Below, piece by piece: positions 10,801 through 19,272 of a DNA stretch of 47,026 bases; position 1 is the first letter of the stretch, and every line of letters begins with the position of its first letter. The stretch is taken from contig JANSLP010000260.1 in assembly GCA_029298735.1 (NCBI GenBank), positions 1-47,026 of the forward strand, read 5' to 3'. The notes beneath the pieces are model-generated. The model did no database searches and had not been told where the DNA came from. It saw only the letters and a list, made by a program, of their open reading frames with translations. This DNA is from Ophiostoma sp. CBS 140.51 (Eukaryota; Ascomycota; Sordariomycetes; Ophiostomatales; Ophiostomataceae). The translations under genes were made by a program, and so were the position numbers.

Positions 10801-13800
10801 GCCGAGGCCGGCGTCAAGGCCTTTTCGACCATGGCGCCGTAGCCGAGACGGCCATTGCCAACATCGCTCATCGTCTTCGAGTCGGGCGTACCCAGAGGTG
10901 TCGTGGCAGCCGGTGTCGATGCCAGAGTGGGAGGATGCATGCCACTGTGAGGAGTCGATGGCGGGCCGTCGTAGTAGTGGCCCATTCTCGGTGCAGGCGG
11001 CGCACTGGGAGCCGGGATCGGCGTAACTGTTGGCGGGGCGCCGTCCTTGCGGTGCTGCTGCAACTTGGGCGGCATGAGCGACTGCTGGTTGCTGTGCTCG
11101 CTCGGCGGCCGTGGACTGCCCTGGACGCGTGAATTGGACCGTGAGCGTCCAGACTTGCCCGAACCCGTAGCTGTACCCGGCGGCGTGGGCGCCAGAATCT
11201 GCGGCGTCTTGGACTGTTTCGCCTCCTTGGGTTCCTTGCCCTCCTTAAGACTCTCTTTGCCTTCTTTGAGGTCCTTGGGATCCTTGCCGTCCTTGCCATC
11301 CTTGGCCTCCTTGGCTGCACTGTCCTTAGCCTCCTTGTCCTGCTTGTCCTTTTCCTTATCCTTGGGAGCACGACGACGGTTTCTGCGGCCATCGGGCTTC
11401 TCCGTACCGTCGGCAGCTGCAGCGGCACCACCACGGCGACGACCGGGTGTGCCTGCAGGCGTGGCGCCATCCGAGTCGGCCGCTGAAGCCGAGGCCGTCT
11501 CGAAGCCCCAGGTCGGTGCAGCCGCACGGCGGGGACGACGGCGCTCTCCGTTCTCACCCGTCTCGTTGGCTGCCGAGTCCTCGTTCTCGTCTGGGTTGCC
11601 CAGCTCCGACACCAGTGCACTCGACCGCTGCTTACCGCGTGTGCCCTTCTTGCGCCGCTTCGGCTGCCGCTTGAGTTTCTCTTTGAGGTTCAGCTCCTTC
11701 TTCACGGTGTAGTAGTACTGGATGCAGGCGTGGAAGTCGCGTGTCGGAATCATCTCGGCAATGCGGCCCCATTGTTTGGGGAACTCGAGGTACGCCTTTT
11801 CAAAGAGGGCCACCTCTTCGGGCGTAAAGTTGATGACGGGCGGCAGCACCTGCCACGACGTAACCATCTTCTCGGGCGGCAGGAAGCCCGAACGGTCAAT
11901 AAACAGTGTCTGCACGCGCTCCTCGTCTCTCCAGTACATGTCCGGGATCGTGGCTTCCTTGGTGCTGGGGTAGCGCTCATTTTGTGCGCGAAGCTCGCGC
12001 TCCTTACGCTCGTCTTCTTCGCGCATTGAGGCTTGCAACACCCTTTCCAAATCGCGTTCCGTCGCAAACCGCCGGCCTGTGCCACGACCACCCTCGGGCC
12101 GCGCAGGTTCAGCCGGCGGCGTGGCCGGTGCAGGGATCTCGGCCATACCGTGGATGCCCATATACTTGTCACGGCTCTTGACGGCCACAATGTCGTCCGA
12201 CTCGGTAAACTGCAGGTACTTGACGTAGTTGTCCCGGTACTTCTCACGCTGGCCCTGCTGTTTTGCCGTCTTGGCCAGGTCCAGCTGCCGCATGTGGTTG
12301 AGAATGTAGTCCTCTGCACCGGGCGTCATGTCGTCTTCGTCGAGCGCCGCCCGGTTCTCGCTCTCGTACCACGGCGACATGCTGTAGTCCGGAATGTCCT
12401 CGAGCGGCGGTGTCTTCATAAAGAAGCGCGCCACGTCGGGGTATGACAAGTCGACCACTTCATCCACATCGGTTGCGTTCTCGTCCTCCTCAGGCTGTGA
12501 CGGACTGGACGGACGAGCCTGGTCGAGACCGGGTGGTGAATCGGCCGATGTCTTCGGGATGGGAAGAGTGCCATTGCTGACAGGAACGATAGGGGCGTTG
12601 GCGGATGTAGTCGTGGCAGCAGAGGCGGCAGGTGTCTGTGTCGGGATGACAGGGACAGGAATGGCGCTGGTACTGGTCGTCGTCGTCGTGACATCGGCTG
12701 CAGGCTTCTTCTCGGTCTTGACAGGAGTCTTGGCTCTGGCCGTGGCTGTGGGAGACGTCAGCACAGGCTTAGTGGCTGTTGGTGAGGTAGCTGCAGGCGG
12801 AGCAACACTGTCCACGTCCATCTTGTCGGCGGCAGCAGGGCCCGAGCCAACGACTGGCGTCTTTGGTGGCATGACAGTCGCAGCTGCATCAGTAGCGGGC
12901 TTGTCTGTGGTGGTGATTGTCGCCTTCGAGGCATCATCAGCGGCGAGCGCGGATGTGGAAAGCGGTGCAGTCTCTGGCTCCTCCTTAATCTTCTTGGACT
13001 CCAGCTCGGCCTTCTTCCACGCGGCCAGCGTCTCTTCCGGAACAGCACCAACAACATCCAGCATGCCAATGTTGGCTTCCAGCAAATCCTTGGCCAAGAA
13101 CGACTCCAGGAGAGCAACACGCGCGATGCCCTCCTTGGGGATGGCTTCGGCTTGGTCACGCAACTTTTTGAGCTGCGCCTCGTGCTTCTCGATTTCAACG
13201 TCAAAGTAGTCGTTCATGTCTTCCTCGTCTGAGTCGGAGGTGCGGTCGGGTGCAGTCGAGGCCGGCGAGCCACGCCGCACAGACACCATGAGTGCGTCGA
13301 CGTTGACTGGGAGGCTTTGCTGGACCACGGGCTTGTCATCCGCCTTTGTAAGGGACTCCTTGGCGGAGGCGGCAGCCTTCTCCTTGTCCTGCTTCTCTTG
13401 GACCTTGGCGACCTCTTTCCGGACATCCTTGATGGTCTCCAGTGGCTTCAAGACGGTTCCGATTCTAACGGGCGGCTCGTCCGGCTTGGTGGTGGTTGTC
13501 GGCGCACTCGCCTTGATGCTGTCCTTGACACTCTCTTTGGTCTTGTCGGTCTTCTCGGACCTGTCGGCGGGAACTGGCGTCTTTGCAGTTTTCGCTGCAT
13601 CGGAGGGCTTCGTCGTATCGATGGCCTTGGACGGCTTGGCAACTTGCTGTGGGCCCGATTGAGGCTTCTTTTCGCGTGGCGGTAGCTCGTCCTCTTTTGT
13701 CACGGGCTTCTTGTCCTTGACGGGTTCTTTCTCCTTGGTTGACCCCTTCTCCTTGTCGTCCTTCTTGTCCTCTTCTTGTTTGGATACTGGAGTGGACGTC

Positions 13801-15938
13801 TTTGATGCCTTGGCGGCAGCAGTGTCCCGCGCGAGCGCGGCGTTCCGGGCAAATATTCCGGTCGGCCGCTTCGTGTCGGAGGCACTGGAAGAAGGAGTCG
13901 GGAGAGGAGAGCGAGCAGGCTTGGTAGCGGCGGCAGGCTTCTCGGCAGCGGACTTCGCAACAGGTGTAGGCGCATTGTCGGCAATCTCACCAGGCTCGCT
14001 CTGCTGATCGGCATCGGGCATGGGCGTGTCGGTAGACGTCGATGAAACTGAGGCATCCTTGTCATCAGTGCGAGGACGTTTTGATTCTCTCTCCTTTTCA
14101 GGCGCGGCCGAGCTAGAGGAGGCTGTAGGCTTGGTCGGAGCCGAGTCGGTCGCTGGGTTTGGTGAGCGGCCGGGCTTGGGCGAGTCGGAAGTTGACGGCT
14201 TGGGAGTGCTGGCACCGTCCTTGTCCTTGCTGGCGGGGTTCACCCACTGCACACTTGATGCGCGCTGGGGCTTGGGCGGCAGAGGTTGCTGCAGACGAGG
14301 ACCGGCCGGAGTCGAAGAGTTTGTGGGTGGCGGCTTGGCGGGCATGGTGGACGACGTATCTGTAGATGATGCAGCAGCGGTGGTCGAAGATTGTGTGGTG
14401 GATGAGGCAGCCGGCTTGTCTTTGTCGTCACCTGCAGAGGACTTGGCTGTGGCTGCAGCAGCCGCTGCCTTGGCTGAGGAAGTATCTGCAATTGATGGGG
14501 GCCGAGCTGGTATTGAGCCAAAAGCAGGTGCAGACGGGGCGACAGGTGGTGGAGATGCTGGAGGCTGGGCTGCATCACGAGTAATGGGTTCGCGAGCAGA
14601 TGGCTCACGAGAAGGTGGTTCACGAGAAACGGGATCGCGCGATGAGATGGGCTCGCGAGCGATGGTGTCGCGTGGGAGAGAGCTGCGGTCCTGCTTGGGC
14701 CACGGTGGGCCGTCACGGTCTCCACGCATATCGCGAGCATCGCGGGGATCACCGCGATCATCACGGTCGCGTGGCCCACTCCGTTGGTCGCCGTCGTGGC
14801 CACCACCGTAGCGGTAGTTGTCGCGATCGTCGCGGTCGTTGCGTGGCCAGCGGCCTTCCTGGGACCGGCTGCGCGGGAAACGATCGCGATCATCGTAGAT
14901 GCTGCCAGCACGGCCACCGCGTCCACGCTGGTCCCAGTCGCCCTGGGGACGGCCTCGGCCAGCAGCAGGGCGGCCGCGACCGGGCGTAGAGCCGCGGTAG
15001 GATTGTGAGTTAAAGACGGGATCGGATGAGGCGGATCCGGCTGACAACGGGCCGTCGCGTGACCCTCGTCTAGGGCGGTCAGAGGCATCGGGCAGCCCGC
15101 CAAGCGGAATCTCGCGAATGTCGCGTGTATTCAGGATATCGCGTGCGTCACGTAGTGGGGTGTGCATGTCGCGTGGGTCGCGGTTGTTACCCTCGGCGCG
15201 GCCCGGCGGGCCATCGCCACGAGCATTATCGCGAGCCAAATCACCACCTCGGATGGAGTCGCCGCGGATGGAGTCGCCGCGGATGGAGTCGCCACGCAAC
15301 GGTTCACCACGTGATGGTGGCCCATCACCTCGTCCAGGAGGGTCACCGCGTCCTGGTGGTGACCGCAGACCACGGCCCATGGTCGGCGGTGAGTTCCATC
15401 GTCTGCCAAACTCACGATCACCACGGTCACCACGGTTGTCGCGATCGCGCCAGTCGCGTTCACGGCTGCGCTCGTCTCTAAAGGGCGGGTCGCGTCGGTC
15501 ACGGAAATCGTCGCGGTCGCGTGGGCCCTTATTGTCGCGGCTGTCTTCGCGCATCCATCCACGGCCCTGGCCACCGCCGCGTCCGCGTCCTCGAAAATCG
15601 CCGGCAAAGCCGCCGCCACGGGGCGCGCCAGGCAGGTCGGCCCTATCGCCTAGGCCGCCCTTGGGACCACGCGGCGGATCGCGCGAGTTGTTGGCATCGC
15701 GGAAGTTGCCACCGTCACGGTTGTCGCGGTTGTCACGGTTGGACTGGAAGGGGGGCTGATTGTTTCGGTTTTCGCCCGAGAGGCGGCGGCGTTCGTTGTC
15801 GCCGTATTGTGAAGATCCTCGGTCGTTGTAGCGGTCCGAGGGCGACCGGTCTCGGTCCCTTAGTGGCGGCGGGGAGCGCGAGCGACGGTCGCTGTCATAG
15901 CGCCCTGTGTATCTCGACCTGTGGGTGTTAGACTGCAT
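7890..15938 (-). CDS. snt1: SNT1-like SANT-domain corepressor protein (Set3 complex/NCoR type)
   Basis: One uninterrupted frame encodes 2,682 residues. Residues 1-430 are rich in Arg, Asp and Gly, with repeated RGD/RDD blocks and a triple GDSIR repeat. A long Ser/Pro/Thr/Lys-rich part follows. A conserved block near residue 1170 contains DYSMSPWYESE. SANT domain 1 is at ~1366-1415 (FTPEEVALFEKAYLEFPKQW) and SANT domain 2 at ~1775-1820 (YWSVSECNDFPALLRTFGTD). The C-terminal third is Pro/Gln-rich, with a Gln tract near 2117 and a His-Ser repeat. Two SANT domains inside an otherwise disordered giant protein match yeast Snt1, the scaffold of the Set3 histone deacetylase complex, related to metazoan NCoR/SMRT. 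The family role is corepression in the nucleus. The N-terminus could be 18 residues longer through an upstream exon (see 15954-16133). Confidence 0.88.
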   Translation of the reverse strand: MQSNTHRSRYTGRYDSDRRSRSPPPLRDRDRSPSDRYNDRGSSQYGDNERRRLSGENRNNQPPFQSNRDNRDNRDGGNFRDANNSRDPPRGPKGGLGDRADLPGAPRGGGFAGDFRGRGRGGGQGRGWMREDSRDNKGPRDRDDFRDRRDPPFRDERSRERDWRDRDNRGDRGDREFGRRWNSPPTMGRGLRSPPGRGDPPGRGDGPPSRGEPLRGDSIRGDSIRGDSIRGGDLARDNARGDGPPGRAEGNNRDPRDMHTPLRDARDILNTRDIREIPLGGLPDASDRPRRGSRDGPLSAGSASSDPVFNSQSYRGSTPGRGRPAAGRGRPQGDWDQRGRGGRAGSIYDDRDRFPRSRSQEGRWPRNDRDDRDNYRYGGGHDGDQRSGPRDRDDRGDPRDARDMRGDRDGPPWPKQDRSSLPRDTIAREPISSRDPVSREPPSREPSAREPITRDAAQPPASPPPVAPSAPAFGSIPARPPSIADTSSAKAAAAAATAKSSAGDDKDKPAASSTTQSSTTAAASSTDTSSTMPAKPPPTNSSTPAGPRLQQPLPPKPQRASSVQWVNPASKDKDGASTPKPSTSDSPKPGRSPNPATDSAPTKPTASSSSAAPEKERESKRPRTDDKDASVSSTSTDTPMPDADQQSEPGEIADNAPTPVAKSAAEKPAAATKPARSPLPTPSSSASDTKRPTGIFARNAALARDTAAAKASKTSTPVSKQEEDKKDDKEKGSTKEKEPVKDKKPVTKEDELPPREKKPQSGPQQVAKPSKAIDTTKPSDAAKTAKTPVPADRSEKTDKTKESVKDSIKASAPTTTTKPDEPPVRIGTVLKPLETIKDVRKEVAKVQEKQDKEKAAASAKESLTKADDKPVVQQSLPVNVDALMVSVRRGSPASTAPDRTSDSDEEDMNDYFDVEIEKHEAQLKKLRDQAEAIPKEGIARVALLESFLAKDLLEANIGMLDVVGAVPEETLAAWKKAELESKKIKEEPETAPLSTSALAADDASKATITTTDKPATDAAATVMPPKTPVVGSGPAAADKMDVDSVAPPAATSPTATKPVLTSPTATARAKTPVKTEKKPAADVTTTTTSTSAIPVPVIPTQTPAASAATTTSANAPIVPVSNGTLPIPKTSADSPPGLDQARPSSPSQPEEDENATDVDEVVDLSYPDVARFFMKTPPLEDIPDYSMSPWYESENRAALDEDDMTPGAEDYILNHMRQLDLAKTAKQQGQREKYRDNYVKYLQFTESDDIVAVKSRDKYMGIHGMAEIPAPATPPAEPARPEGGRGTGRRFATERDLERVLQASMREEDERKERELRAQNERYPSTKEATIPDMYWRDEERVQTLFIDRSGFLPPEKMVTSWQVLPPVINFTPEEVALFEKAYLEFPKQWGRIAEMIPTRDFHACIQYYYTVKKELNLKEKLKRQPKRRKKGTRGKQRSSALVSELGNPDENEDSAANETGENGERRRPRRAAAPTWGFETASASAADSDGATPAGTPGRRRGGAAAAADGTEKPDGRRNRRRAPKDKEKDKQDKEAKDSAAKEAKDGKDGKDPKDLKEGKESLKEGKEPKEAKQSKTPQILAPTPPGTATGSGKSGRSRSNSRVQGSPRPPSEHSNQQSLMPPKLQQHRKDGAPPTVTPIPAPSAPPAPRMGHYYDGPPSTPHSGMHPPTLASTPAATTPLGTPDSKTMSDVGNGRLGYGAMVEKALTPASAAASQAQQIGDMLAPPSLRPEQPPPPLQIGITNFDANVANSNPNNPVSTNSERFRSTQQTSSYWSVSECNDFPALLRTFGTDWYAIAQHMQSKTPVMVKNYYVRQKNEKKAEWEAIANEANMRKLHGEKMPTPPPPPIAPRKRAEQQATPSAGVAAAVAATGAQQRTLVATSKAAVVGGEPMEDIKAEGAAIQPQFGRYQTPVPIAQAPPPAPPLPPQVGGHQKPSVSQSSAGQVQPQVVQPTPPSHGKRQSQQPSAPVSVSAVPLPQQAQVAPPPSAAYQQSVLMPQGAPSSSQAMSPTARPMRGPTQSVVPPPYGAAAYHDSREGSVPPGPQQTQTPVPVGSSRLSQKQPPPPPPSSAAVAAASVPVESLSRPTTSWADPTSDAAVDARLNSLAQRHRQQQEQLQQQQQQQMRSEVPVSSRQPSGRMKEPEPSPSSVYDPYATSTPGRGPPPPPPSHYRTNEPGRPSDPMRVAAHTPPQPYGQSPAPIIQHQQPVRSLLTEPVHPQVMGGVDRDRHVRHDSRPPMHGGMHDPYASSVSVPPPTSTPTPTPAANRPAKTSSLMALLNDDPPAAPKRVNDVSSSISAPPSSSTPPPSMVGRNPPPPAPHHDAGNPVYSPYGRSHPPPPPSQSQSGIPPLKPYPPPAHNSPQVHSMAGPGGSRSSVMSPVESAAAADRDYYSRHPYQSQPPPSSQQQQQQPPPPSQSYPQQQQTPQPGGYGGGYGSQAPPPLAPSPTPQYPGRPPPGRHDPISQGRDGSGWSQGPPPPSHHYGGPAGGPGPSQQGPPPTSAWGAQQPPQQPPPSHHHNLSSGGGMRDDRTYPPQDPRDPRGDPRGGPRMQQAPPPQHAHSHSHSHSHSHSLSGRYQPSPVPRSVEPAPPPQSQPPPYSRYGAGPPSGPGGPGGPGGPVQPPPPSRDPRDAGRYTPVGYDSRGPPPPPGPPNDGQGPPPGPYDPRDPRNQQRHRPDEYPRYR
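15251..15295 (-). repeat. Three 15-bp tandem copies inside the SNT1-like gene
   Basis: Units starting at 15251, 15266 and 15281 are near-identical, differing by one base in the last. They encode consecutive GDSIR pentapeptides in the Arg/Asp-rich N-terminal part. The length is a multiple of three, so gain or loss of units keeps the frame. Confidence 0.9.
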
Positions 15939-15953
15939 GTTTGATGGAAAAGA

Positions 15954-16133
15954 CTAAAGGTGTTGTCGATGCCTAAGCGCTTCGGAGAAGATCGATTTGG
16001 CGTTTGACAGTACGCGGCTGATGGCGATCGTGGGTACTCAAAAGGCCCAACAAACACTTCTCGATGATCCTGATGGACCCTTCGACAAACAAACAAGGTC
16101 AAATAGTACACACAACACGCAGAGTCAACTTAC
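15954..16133 (-). other. Putative 5' intron of the SNT1-like gene
   Basis: On the minus strand a GTAAGT donor begins at 16133 and a CTTTAG acceptor ends at 15954, 15 nt before the start codon at 15938. Splicing would join GAT directly to TCTTTTCC and so destroy an ATG spanning the donor. The upstream exon has an open frame from an ATG at 16172 that joins the main frame in phase after splicing, adding MRAQSRPPPDCLDSFPSN to the N-terminus. Whether the exon is coding or untranslated cannot be decided from sequence. Confidence 0.5.
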
Positions 16134-17040
16134 ATCGAGACAGTCAGGGGGTGGTCGGGATTGCGCCCTCATTCGCGGTGGACGAGATCGGATCCCATCC
16201 ACGGCGCCGGAGCGCAGTCCGGGCGCAGGGTGCAGAGTCGAAAGGCGCAAAGGCCTTAGTCGTCGTCCGTGTCGGCAGGTGAAAGTGTGTGTGCGGATGG
16301 CCGGGCGGTATCGTTGTTGTCGTCGATGTTGAAAAAGATGAATCTCAAAAAGTCTCCAAAAGGGGGTGCCTAAAGTTGGCGTGACACTTGCTGTATGGAT
16401 GCCTGCAGGCGCTCGTGGGCCAGAAGGATAATAGTGAAGATGCTGATGATACGAAAACGATAATGCAATCAGTCGTGGTGTCGAGCCACGGCCGGAGATC
16501 GTGGGGGATGCGAAAGGGCGCGTGGTGCACGACGTGGTGATTTTTGAGGTTTGCAAGAAGCAGAGAAGGCGAACACACCCCCAGTGAGCGTGAGATCCTG
16601 AATGGGCAAGACCTGAAAACTGCAAATGGGCCTGAAAAACCGCTCCCTCACTCCTTCCCACGTTCTCAAGGACATCCAATTCGTGGGTGGCCAATCAGAG
16701 GCCAGGAGGCCAGTGCAGCCCCCAGTTTCGGCTGTTGTGGCTCTCGCGCGCCGCGGGATTGCGCTAAACCTAAAAAGGTGTTTCTAACAAGCCTAGCTTG
16801 TTTAAATCTGCACGGTGTCGTGGGCGTTCTTTCCTTTTTGCAGGCAGGGCAGCGCGAGGCTATTGGTCAGTCAGCGTGGGTCCACTTATTTCGAGAAAAG
16901 GGACAAAGGTGCAGTACTGTCGTACCAGGGTCAGCCTGTGAAGGCGAACCACACACCACCGAAAGAGGCAACTAGGCAAAAATAGTGAAGAAAAAAGTTT
17001 TGGACGATATCACTGGTACCACGTTATCGACGACGACTCA

Positions 17041-17047
17041 TATATAT
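17041..17047 (+). promoter_or_regulatory. TATA-box candidate of deoxyhypusine synthase
   Basis: TATATAT lies 102 nt before the start codon at 17149. No ATG occurs between 17049 and 17148. A leader starting 30 or more nt downstream of the element would therefore have the annotated ATG first. Confidence 0.5.
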
Positions 17048-17148
17048 GTACGGAAACGACTGATTCTGGGCTACTTTTGTGCCCAAATTTATTTTCGATT
17101 TTTTGTCTTTTGTTATTTCGAGCGTTCAAGCCCACCACAACCGCAAAT

Positions 17149-18336
17149 ATGGCTGGTTCAACAGAAACCCAACCCACAGCGGCCGCCCCGGTCAACGCCA
17201 CTTCTTCATCATCAATGGCCGCCGACAACCTGCCGCCGTCGCAGGCTACAGATGCTGTCCTCGTCAAGTCGTCACAGATGCCGGCCGACGCGCAAAAGGT
17301 CGAGGAGCTCGACTTCAACAAGTTCAAGGGCCGCCAAATCACCGCCGAGGACCTGTACCAGGGCATGCAGTTTATGGGCTTCCAGGCATCGGCCGTCGCC
17401 GACGCCATCCGCATCATTAACGGCATGCGCGAGTGGAAGGATCCGGAAACGGGCGCGGGCACCACGATCTTTCTGGGGTACACATCCAACCTCATCTCGT
17501 CGGGTCTGCGCGGCGTGCTACGGTATCTGGTCGAGCACAAGCACGTGTCAGCCATTGTGACGACGGCCGGCGGCATCGAGGAAGACTTTATCAAGTGCCT
17601 GGGCGACACGTACATGTCGTCGTTTAGCGCCGACGGCGCCAGCCTGCGTGGCAAGGGTTTGAACCGCATCGGCAACCTCGTGGTGCCCAACGACAACTAC
17701 TGCGCGTTCGAGGACTGGGTTGTGCCCATCCTGGACAATATGTTTGAGGAGCAGGAAGCCGCCAAAGCTGCGGGTGACGAGGAGTTCCACTGGACGCCCT
17801 CAAAAGTGATCCACCGCCTTGGAAAAGAAATCAACGATGAGCGCTCCGTGTACTACTGGGCCTACAAGAATGACATCCCCGTGTTCTGCCCGGCCCTGAC
17901 CGACGGCAGCCTCGGCGACATGCTGTACTTCCACACGTTCAAGACATCGCCGCAGCAGCTGCGCATCGACATTGTCGAGGACATTCGCAAGATCAACACC
18001 ATGTCGGTGCGCGCAAAGCGGGCCGGCATGATTATCCTGGGTGGCGGCGTAGTCAAGCACCACATTGCCAATGCGTGCCTAATGCGCAACGGTGCCGAGT
18101 CGGCCGTCTACATCAACACAGCGCAGGAGTTTGATGGCAGTGACGCTGGTGCGCGGCCGGACGAGGCGGTGTCGTGGGGCAAGATCAAGATTGGTGCTGA
18201 TGCAGTGAAGGTGAGTCCCGGTGTTAGCTTGAACTGAAATGCTACATGGCGTTTACTAACGAAACCTTAGGTTTACATGGAAGCTACTGCTTGCTTCCCG
18301 CTGATTGTGGCCAACACGTTTGCAAAAGAGCCTTGA
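17149..18336 (+). CDS. dys1: Deoxyhypusine synthase
   Basis: Exons 17149-18210 and 18271-18336 encode 375 residues. The 60-nt intron has donor GTGAGT, branch-like TTTACTAACG and acceptor CTTAG. The enzyme transfers the aminobutyl group of spermidine, NAD-dependently, to one lysine of eIF5A, the first step of hypusine formation in the cytosol. Visible signatures are TTAGGIEEDFIKCL (NAD/spermidine pocket), GGGVVKHHIANACLMRNGA with Lys303, and ARPDEAVSWGKIK with Lys345. Lys345 corresponds to the catalytic lysine of the human enzyme (Lys329). The last exon supplies VYMEATACFPLIVANTFAKE, as in the family. The N-terminal ~55 residues are Ala/Ser/Thr-rich. Length and motifs indicate an intact gene. 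Confidence 0.97.
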
Positions 18337-19000
18337 GCAAACGACGATACAGAGAGCCCCAGCCAAGCTGGGAAGGCAGCCCGCTTCAGAGGCGAGGGCG
18401 GTACCTCAAACGAGAGGAGCTTGGCCTCTATAGCATCCACATTGTTTGGTAGGCGAATAGTCTTCTAGCCCTGCATACGCAAGAAAGACTGCGCTGCAAT
18501 ATTGCATAATATGGGCATTGCTAGTAATTCGTGCTCCAAGCACGGCTCATACAACGACCTACCGCCACACCCCCGACATGATATCGATGAGCCATGAACA
18601 AACCCCGATTAAATCTGCGAAGAATATATAGAAACTGATTTATACGTCAGTAATAAAATAAACCAATGTACATATTTGATATCCAAGCAAATCGATAGAC
18701 ACAGCGGTGTACTTCTAGCGAAGGAATATGTCCTACATTGTCACACCAAACATGTCCTCAGCGGCTGCCAAAACACACCAGATGAAGCTCAATTTTTTAT
18801 AAAAAGCAATGTTTTATTTGCACATAATTTTTCCATTACAAATGAAGCTCATGAATACATGTCTAAATGCCATTTCATGTCGTCTGAAGTGCAGTGTACT
18901 TGGCTATGGCTTACCTAAAATTGCCGATGCTATGCGGTGGACATCACGTGTAGCCCCTCCCCCGTGGGGCAAACAAGGGAGGTCAGGAGCTGTGACCAGC

Positions 19001-19040
19001 ACCAAACACCACCAAACACCACCTGAAAGCAAACACCACC
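19001..19040 (+). repeat. Imperfect tandem ACCAAACACC repeat
   Basis: The 10-mer ACCAAACACC occurs twice in a row at 19001-19020. A related AAACACCACC copy ends at 19040. It lies about 240 bp upstream of the HMG-CoA lyase start. Confidence 0.7.
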
Positions 19041-19110
19041 CAAGCCGAGCGGACCCAGGTGCCGACAGTTACCACTGCGGAGAAAAAGACCGAACGCCGC
19101 CAGTTGCCTT

Positions 19111-19137
19111 CAATTGCCCCAATTGCCCCAATTGTCC
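19111..19137 (+). repeat. Tandem AATTGCCCC repeat
   Basis: Three consecutive 9-bp units based on AATTGCCCC, the last changed to AATTGTCCC, lie about 140 bp before the HMG-CoA lyase ATG. They could be a repeated regulatory site or a simple minisatellite. Confidence 0.7.
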
Positions 19138-19272
19138 CAGCTGCCTTTAACACTGATAGCATGGCGATATCGAGGGGTGACCTCTTTTTCTCCCTGACTT
19201 CTTTGACAGTTAAATTTCACACCAACGCACGAATTTCCCAAAAATTCGATTAAAGTCTTAACACTCACAGCA

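Larger units (their letters stand above)
15939..17148. promoter_or_regulatory. Divergent promoter region between the SNT1-like and deoxyhypusine synthase genes
   Basis: The 1.2-kb region separates two divergently transcribed genes. It contains a probable 5' intron of the SNT1-like gene (15954-16133), a short upstream frame at 16198-16169 on the minus strand, and a TATA-like element before deoxyhypusine synthase at 17041. The frames through 16125-16694 (-) and 16544-16975 (+) have no recognisable domain. Confidence 0.6.
18337..19272. other. Intergenic between deoxyhypusine synthase and HMG-CoA lyase
   Basis: The first 600 bases are A/T-rich with possible poly(A) signals (AATAAA around 18652-18660), though these are rather far from the stop. 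The part from 18930 onward is the probable HMG-CoA lyase promoter. It holds a CACGTG hexamer near 18945 and two short tandem repeats, 19001-19040 and 19111-19137. No coding sequence is supported. Confidence 0.5.
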
